In this document: in pieces, positions 50,485 through 55,520 of the stretch
How the letters are laid out: every line of letters begins with the position of its first letter
Numbering within the stretch: the stretch's first letter is position 1
The notes under the pieces: generated by a model
Told to the model about the DNA's origin: nothing
Seen by the model: the letters and a program-made list of their open reading frames with translations, nothing else
The model's database searches: none
DNA from: Stentor coeruleus
Taxonomy: Eukaryota; Ciliophora; Heterotrichea; Heterotrichida; Stentoridae
NCBI GenBank assembly: GCA_001970955.1
Contig: MPUH01000421.1
Location: forward strand, 1 to 55,520
Direction of reading: 5' to 3'
Length of the DNA stretch: 55,520 nucleotides
Program-made: the position numbers and the translations under genes

Positions 50485-51395
50485 AGTTTTGGTTTAGATA
50501 TTTCAATAAACTTCATAACCTTTTGCAGAGTGTCAGTGAGAGCGCTTGGGTAGTCATTATTTCCATCAAAATTACCTGCTTCATTCCATTTAGCTTTGAC
50601 ATCTTCAGCAGTAAAAATTCCAGGATAAAACACTCCTTGACTTCTTTGCCATCTTAGCTTTCCAATATATCCACCTGCAACTTCATAAAGTCCTCCATTT
50701 TCATTGCAAGCTTCGTGAACCAAATAGGTCACTAGTGGTACAACCTTTTCTGGGACAAGAAGCTCATGAAGATCGGGAGTAAAAATATCTTGAGTCATTC
50801 TTGATGCAGCTGAAGGAGCAATTGTGTTGCATTTAATATTGTATTTATCTCCTTCTTTTGCTAATGTTTGAGTTAAGCCATGCAATCCAAGTTTGGCTGT
50901 AGAATAGTTTGCTTGTCCAAAGTTACCATAAAGGCCAGAACTACTTGAGGTATTGATGATCCTCCCATATTTCTGCTCACGCATATATTTCCACGCTGCT
51001 TTAACAAGATTAAATGCTCCTTTTAGATGCACTGCAATGACCATATCCCAATCCTTTTCAGTCATCTTTTGCACTGAGACATCTCTTAGTATCCCAGCGT
51101 TGTTGATTATGATATCAATTCTCCCGAAAGCTTTAACAGCAGCTTCAATAATCTTATGTCCTTGCTCAACACTATCATAATTAGGAATAGCGACTCCTCC
51201 ATTGCTCTTAATTTCCTCAACCAAAAGGTCAGCTGCTTTGGAAGATGCTCCTTCTCCAGTGCGTGAAACTCCAAGGTCATTTACTACAACTTTTGCTCCG
51301 CGCTTTGCTAATTCTAAAGCATATGCCCGGCCTAATCCCCCACCAGCACCTGTGACAATTGCTACTCGATTGTCAAAGCGAAGCTTTAAAGCCAT
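50481..51395 (-). CDS. Peroxisomal (3R)-hydroxyacyl-CoA dehydrogenase domain, HSD17B4/MFE-2-type SDR
   Basis: About 304 residues from the Met at 51395 (MALKLRFDNRVA aligns with the MGSPLRFDGRVV start of HSD17B4); an earlier in-frame ATG at 51410 adds five residues. Numbered from that earlier Met, the NAD(H)-binding motif is TGAGGGLG (20-27), then NNAG (103-106), and catalytic Tyr169 and Lys173 in ANYSTAKLGLHGLT, preceded by the Ser cluster at 155-158. The 'GNFGQANYS.AKLG' block is diagnostic for the multifunctional enzyme type 2 dehydrogenase of peroxisomal beta-oxidation. The hydratase and SCP2 domains of full MFE-2 are absent, so this is a stand-alone dehydrogenase. The C-terminus ends SKPKL, a weak PTS1-like tripeptide (PKL). 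It is divergent from the DGK gene. Confidence 0.93.
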   Translation of the reverse strand: MALKLRFDNRVAIVTGAGGGLGRAYALELAKRGAKVVVNDLGVSRTGEGASSKAADLLVEEIKSNGGVAIPNYDSVEQGHKIIEAAVKAFGRIDIIINNAGILRDVSVQKMTEKDWDMVIAVHLKGAFNLVKAAWKYMREQKYGRIINTSSSSGLYGNFGQANYSTAKLGLHGLTQTLAKEGDKYNIKCNTIAPSAASRMTQDIFTPDLHELLVPEKVVPLVTYLVHEACNENGGLYEVAGGYIGKLRWQRSQGVFYPGIFTAEDVKAKWNEAGNFDGNNDYPSALTDTLQKVMKFIEISKPKL

Positions 51396-51459
51396 ATTTA
51401 TTTCCACCACAGCTTAAAGCACTATTCTTATCTATGATAAAGAATATAATATAAATAAG

Positions 51460-53184
51460 ATGCTAATTGAACTATGGGCGATTTTAGCTTTACTTTTAAT
51501 TGTTGGGTTTGCATATTTAAAGCTTAATAGCACTCCAAGAATACTTATGCATAATACAAATCAACCGAATACGCATAGATGGGATCATGCTAGTGATTAT
51601 TCGCTCGCACTCTGTGCTTACTGTAATAAACCGCTTGAAGGATGGTTTAGGCTTGAAGGAATACAGTGTAAGGTCTGCGGAATTTCTTGTCATCACTTTT
51701 GTGCAAGAAAAATTAAAGTTTGTAAACTAGCTTCAGTGAGTACATATAAAGATTCCTGGAGTCATGATTGGAAAAAAGTGTTTATTGCAAAAGAGAAAAA
51801 ATGTAGTTATTGTTCAAGCTTATGTGGAAGTGTATATGACAACTCAAGTTTTCAATGCTCATGGTGTGCAAAATGTGTTCATCAAAAATGCATTGATTTA
51901 GTTGTTCCTGATTGCGACATGGATGGATGCAAAAATCATATAATTCATCCTGCATATGTGAAAATGCCAAATAAAAAAGAAAAAAATCATTTAAGAATTG
52001 AAAAATTACCTAAAGAAATTCAGCCTATAGTAATTATAATAAATCCTAAATCTGGAGGTCAGATTGGAGAGACTGCACTAAAAGCTTTCTATTCACTAGT
52101 AAATCCTATACAAGTCATAGATGTATTTTGTGATTATTCAAGATTGAAACTGTTTGAAAACATGAATGATTTAAGGATTTTAATTGCTGGAGGGGATGGA
52201 ACAGTTTCGAAATTACTAGGAACATTATATGATGAAGATTGGAAAGGAGAAAAACCACCAATCGGAATATTTCCACTCGGAACTGGCAATGATTTATCAG
52301 TGGTTTTTAATTGGGGGAAAGGAATAAAATCGAGAAAAGGGAAAAATATTGGATCAATGATAGAATGTGCTCATGATGCTATAAAATCTACATGTAAAGC
52401 ATATCCTAGTAATCTTGATCGATGGGCCATTCGCTTTACATCAAAAAACAAGACTAAATCTTTTATAATGTGCAATTATCTTGGTATAGGAGTCGATGCA
52501 AAAATCGCTGATGATTTTGATAAGTTGAGAAAAAGTAAGCCTTACCTTTTTCAAAGTAGAGTAATTGATATTTAGAGAGGAAATAGAATAATATACAGTC
52601 ATCTAGGAGGGATGGAAATAATCAATAAAGCATTTAAAAATTTCACATCAAGAATTACTGTAAATTGTGATGGAAAATCTCTAGAAATTCCAAGTTTAGA
52701 AGGGATACTTTTTTTAAACATTCCCAGTTATGCTGGAGGAGTGGATCTTTGGGGAAACAGAGATGATTTTATTTCTGATTCTTCAGAAAGTTTCGCAGAT
52801 AAAAAATCATTCGCTTTGCAAGATAAGCAAGATGGGCTTCTTGAAATGGCAGGGATATACAATTCTTTACATTTAGGGGAGTGCCAAGTAGGATTTTCTC
52901 AAGTATTAAAATTAGGTCAAGGAAGGAAATATAAAATAGAAATTTCAGGTAAAGAAGACATTGTATTTCAAATTGATGGTGAACCATACACTGCAAAAGG
53001 GCCAGTCTCAATTGAAATTTTCCATAAAGATCAAGTAAAAATTTTAGTCAAAGCAACTGAGAGACATCATTATGTTGCGAAAAAAGCGCTTGATGTAATT
53101 TCATGGGCATGTGATCGTGGAGTCATAGACGCAACTCAAAAAAACATAATTCTAGATGAATTTTCAAGACGTAGTAAAATCTAA
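51460..53184 (+). CDS. Diacylglycerol kinase, DGK-epsilon-like architecture
   Basis: CDS join(51460..52560, 52576..53184), 569 residues after removing a 15-nt intron. Order: an N-terminal hydrophobic anchor (about 3-20); two C1 zinc domains (first from HRWDHAS at 39, with CAYC, CKVC, CHHFC; second with WKKV, CSYC, CSWC, CVHQKC); DAGKc with VIIINPKSGG, GGDGT (244-248) and PLGTGNDLS; then the accessory domain with LNIPSYAGGVDLWG and a closing QIDGEPY. The lipid-kinase nucleotide motif GGDGT is intact. A membrane anchor plus two C1 domains and no EF-hands matches animal DGK-epsilon. It would convert diacylglycerol to phosphatidic acid at membranes. It is divergent from the dehydrogenase gene, about 64 bases away. 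Stop is TAA. Confidence 0.95.
52561..52575 (+). other. 15-nt spliceosomal intron
   Basis: GTAATTGATATTTAG. Phase 0; retention gives an in-frame TAG. Removal joins PYLFQSR to RGNRIIYSHLGG and unites the DAGKc and accessory halves of the diacylglycerol kinase. Confidence 0.95.
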
Positions 53185-53314
53185 TATAGTTATTTTTAAA
53201 CACCTTTATTAAAGCCTACTCTACTTTATGCTATAAAGAAAATATTAATGCTTGAATCATTTTATATCTGAAAATTATAAATTACAAATCAAGTAGCATA
53301 AATAAATTATTATT

Positions 53315-54784
53315 ATGAATACTTGGTTTTGGGAAAAACTGCTTCCTAAAGGTAGCTGCCAGCCGACTAGCAGAGAAGGCCACACATTTCATTACAACAA
53401 CAAAACATCTAAATGGATACTATTCGGAGGTATAAGCTCAGGTAGAACAAGTGAAACTTTATCTTTAGATACTTCTACTGGATTATGGGATGGATTAAGC
53501 AAATCTCCACCTCCACCTGAAAGAGCTTATCATACAAGTTGGTTAGATAGTGAAGGTCAAAAACTGTATATTTTCGGTGGACAAGGGGGGAAAAGAGAGC
53601 CATTATATGATATGCACGCTTTATGCTTAAAAACTGGAAAATGGATTAAGCTTGGACCTTCAGAAAGGCCATCTGGGAGAATTTATAGCGCAGGATGCAT
53701 AGTGAAAGATCATTTGTATATATTTGGTGGGGCAAGCGCACCTTCTGATATGCTAAATAATGATCTTTGGTGCTTACCTTTTAAAGAAATAAATTGGACA
53801 TTAGCAGAAAAAGAAGGTCATTGTCCTGGTTGGATTGAACTTCAAACCAATTACTCTCCAAGACAAAGAAAAGGTCATAGTATGGTTAGCTATGATGGGG
53901 TTATTTACATTTTTGGAGGGTTTTATGGAACTGGATATTTAAATGACCTTTGTTGTATAAGTCCAACAAATTTGCAATATTCGTATCCACACATCTTTGG
54001 TGCTAGTCCTTCTCCAAGAGCTTATCATTCCTGCACAATTACATCTAAAGCAAAGATGATTATTTTCGGAGGAAAAGGTAAAGCATCTAAACATCAAAAC
54101 GAAATCATATGTGATGTTTTTATTCTTGATTTAGTTGATTTATATTGGTCTTCACCTTTCATTGCAGGCTTCTATCCAGCACCAAGATATGGGGCTGGTA
54201 TTGCTTGGGGTATAAATATCAATAGATCTGAACAAATACTTATTATTGGTGGAATAGGGAAAAACTATGTAGGAATGGATGTGTTTAATTTGACTGAAAA
54301 GGAGATGGATTCAAACACACAATGGTATCTTGAAGATGTTCAGAGTGGGAAGTTGAAATATCAAGCTGTTACAGAAACTACTTTACTTTCTAATAGAAGG
54401 AAAATTAGAGATTTAGAAGGACAAAATTATAACCTTCAAGAAAAGTGTGAAATACTTGATGATGAAATTTATACATTGAAAGGAAAACTTGAAGAAGCTG
54501 AACATGAAAAAAATGAAATAAGTAGTACATATTTGAAAATAACCCAAAATCTTAATTCAGAAATAAAAAGGAATGAAAAGAGTATAGCTCACGGCATTAA
54601 ATATTTGGATCTTCAAAATCAGAAAAATAAACTATTTGAAGAAAAGATTGCAAGACTAAGCAGTATTTTAAAAGACACAGAAAGTTTTTTGGCTATAATG
54701 AATAGTGCATTTTATGAAATGATTTCATCAAATTTACAGGAGGAATTCAAAACTTTTTCACGAGATAGGATGAATAGATTATAA
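53315..54784 (+). CDS. Kelch-repeat protein with C-terminal coiled coil
   Basis: 489 residues. At least five kelch blades are visible from their 'xFGG' strands: WILFGGI (about 32), LYIFGGQGG (about 87), LYIFGGASA (about 138), IYIFGGFYG (about 203) and MIIFGGKGK (about 254), with a degenerate sixth (ILIIGGIG, about 310). Interblade Arg-x-Y/H and Leu-x-D/L patterns are typical. After the propeller (about 20-330), residues 355-450 form coiled coil. This propeller-plus-coil layout resembles tip-elongation or cytoskeletal kelch proteins and protist scaffolds; no BTB or catalytic domain is present. It probably mediates protein-protein interactions, with partners unknown. Stop is TAA. Confidence 0.9.
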   Translation: MNTWFWEKLLPKGSCQPTSREGHTFHYNNKTSKWILFGGISSGRTSETLSLDTSTGLWDGLSKSPPPPERAYHTSWLDSEGQKLYIFGGQGGKREPLYDMHALCLKTGKWIKLGPSERPSGRIYSAGCIVKDHLYIFGGASAPSDMLNNDLWCLPFKEINWTLAEKEGHCPGWIELQTNYSPRQRKGHSMVSYDGVIYIFGGFYGTGYLNDLCCISPTNLQYSYPHIFGASPSPRAYHSCTITSKAKMIIFGGKGKASKHQNEIICDVFILDLVDLYWSSPFIAGFYPAPRYGAGIAWGININRSEQILIIGGIGKNYVGMDVFNLTEKEMDSNTQWYLEDVQSGKLKYQAVTETTLLSNRRKIRDLEGQNYNLQEKCEILDDEIYTLKGKLEEAEHEKNEISSTYLKITQNLNSEIKRNEKSIAHGIKYLDLQNQKNKLFEEKIARLSSILKDTESFLAIMNSAFYEMISSNLQEEFKTFSRDRMNRL

Positions 54785-55520
54785 ATTAAAATTTGTTTTA
54801 AAATCTAGGCTGCTAGCAATTCAGCAAATTATAAGGAATGCTGCAAAGAATCAAAATATGCTTGCATTTTCATAATGAAAAAAATATTGAGAGATAAATT
54901 GGTAAAATATTTGTAGAAATTTCAGAGAATCGAAAACAGTTAATCTTATTAGTACTATTTAATGATTACTGTTTGAGATTTATTTTATGCGTACAAAAGT
55001 TGTAATCTTTGTATTCAACCTTTAATCATTTTAAACTTAAATAAAGCTTTGATTATTAAAATATTCTTTTACTGGCTGTTGGCCAATGATGCCTTTTAAG
55101 TATCATGATAACTCAAATCCATTTGATATTATAAGCAATGGATGCATATCTCATCAACAACAATTAATGGCTTACCATACGCTTAGGCATACTTTCAGCT
55201 GATTGCCACTATAAAATTCTTAATTGTGTTATCAATTTTTCCTGTTCTTGCTATTTTCCTCTCCAATTAGTTCTTCAAATTTATCTATACACTGTTATCT
55301 CCAAATATTTTTTCCAGTTTCTTTCATTGAATATACACTGTTATCTCCAAATATTTTTTCCAGTTTCTTTCATTGAAGTAGTTCGGCATTCTTCTATTAT
55401 TGTCTCTCCAAACTTTTTTGCACCTTGGGTATTCATCAAGATGTCTATGGTGCACGTAAGCTTCTATTTTTTTGCACCTTCTCGTAAGAAGTATATTTTT
55501 CTGATAGCGTTATTTTTTGT
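54785..55520. other. 3' end of window, possible decayed coding text, tandem repeat
   Basis: AT-rich. On the minus strand from 55500 down to about 55150 there are short protein-like pieces (AKKFGETIIEECRTTSMKET, KPLIVVDEICIH) broken by stops, too weak to classify. A perfect 46-bp tandem duplication lies at 55286-55377. No intact gene is present, and the region may continue outside the window. Confidence 0.35.
55286..55377. repeat. 46-bp perfect tandem duplication
   Basis: Copies at 55286-55331 and 55332-55377 are identical and directly adjacent without an N. It may be a genuine recent duplication or another unmerged contig overlap like the seven N joins. Confidence 0.8.

Noticed and set aside
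1..55520. TGA read as tryptophan (Blepharisma-type code)
   Set aside because: Conserved Trp positions in CK1, ORP, JMJD6, TTLL and DGK are TGG, and no recognised gene is interrupted by an in-frame TGA.
1..55520. tRNA genes, CRISPR arrays, bacterial operons
   Set aside because: I saw no tRNA-like T-arm/B-box sequence, no regularly spaced repeats, and the gene content and introns are eukaryotic.

Overview
The window looks like macronuclear DNA of a heterotrich ciliate, most like Stentor. It is AT-rich and gene-dense, with about 27 protein genes on both strands and short AT-rich spacers. Five introns of exactly 15 nt can be placed by protein homology and reading frame. All five fit GTAA-N4-TAT-N-Y-AG with an A at position 10, the size and branch-point pattern known for Stentor. 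The genetic code reads as standard: conserved tryptophans are TGG and no recognised gene is interrupted by TGA. Nearly all genes stop with TAA or TAG; only one ends in TGA. The species call is an inference.

Layout. 0.4-7 kb: an EF-hand/doublecortin-like protein, a tRNA dimethylallyltransferase with two C-terminal zinc fingers, and a RING/B-box-like gene with an in-frame stop followed by a decayed partial copy. 8-16.5 kb: two large paralogous TmcB-like PAS/multi-TM proteins arranged tail to tail. 17.7-26.4 kb: an acylated coiled-coil protein, an unknown gene with an intron, an OSBP-related protein, a small secreted protein, a coiled-coil protein and a FAM135/DUF676 lipase-like protein. 26.6-27.4 kb: remnant of an IS1595/Merlin-like transposase. 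27.6-38.6 kb: a C2-like/coiled-coil protein, an eIF4G-like MIF4G protein with PAM2-like motifs, a C2H2 protein, an SLC49-like MFS transporter, a coiled-coil protein, a DUF1015 protein and a SHAQKY-type Myb. 38.7-48.7 kb: an ARK/KINUA-like kinesin, an unknown gene, casein kinase 1, a decayed 14-3-3 pseudogene, and a head-to-head pair made of an outer-dynein-arm docking protein and a TTLL ligase. 48.7-54.8 kb: a JMJD6-like JmjC protein, a tiny ORF, the peroxisomal HSD17B4-type dehydrogenase, a DGK-epsilon-like diacylglycerol kinase and a kelch/coiled-coil protein.

Several genes belong to shared themes: cilia and microtubules (kinesin, docking complex, TTLL, possibly the DCX-like protein), membrane lipids (ORP, FAM135-like lipase, DGK, beta-oxidation enzyme) and RNA/translation (tRNA modification, eIF4G, JMJD6). 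They are separately transcribed eukaryotic genes, not operons.

Assembly caution. Seven single-N positions (15149, 18518, 22903, 22987, 44434, 44588, 45501) are flanked by perfect 35-84 bp direct repeats. They look like unmerged contig ends, and two of them artificially split genes. The least expected items are the 14-3-3 and transposase remnants, the diverged TmcB-like pair with introns at different positions, the RING gene whose open frame continues 146 codons past a TAA, and the PAM2-like motifs in the eIF4G-like protein.
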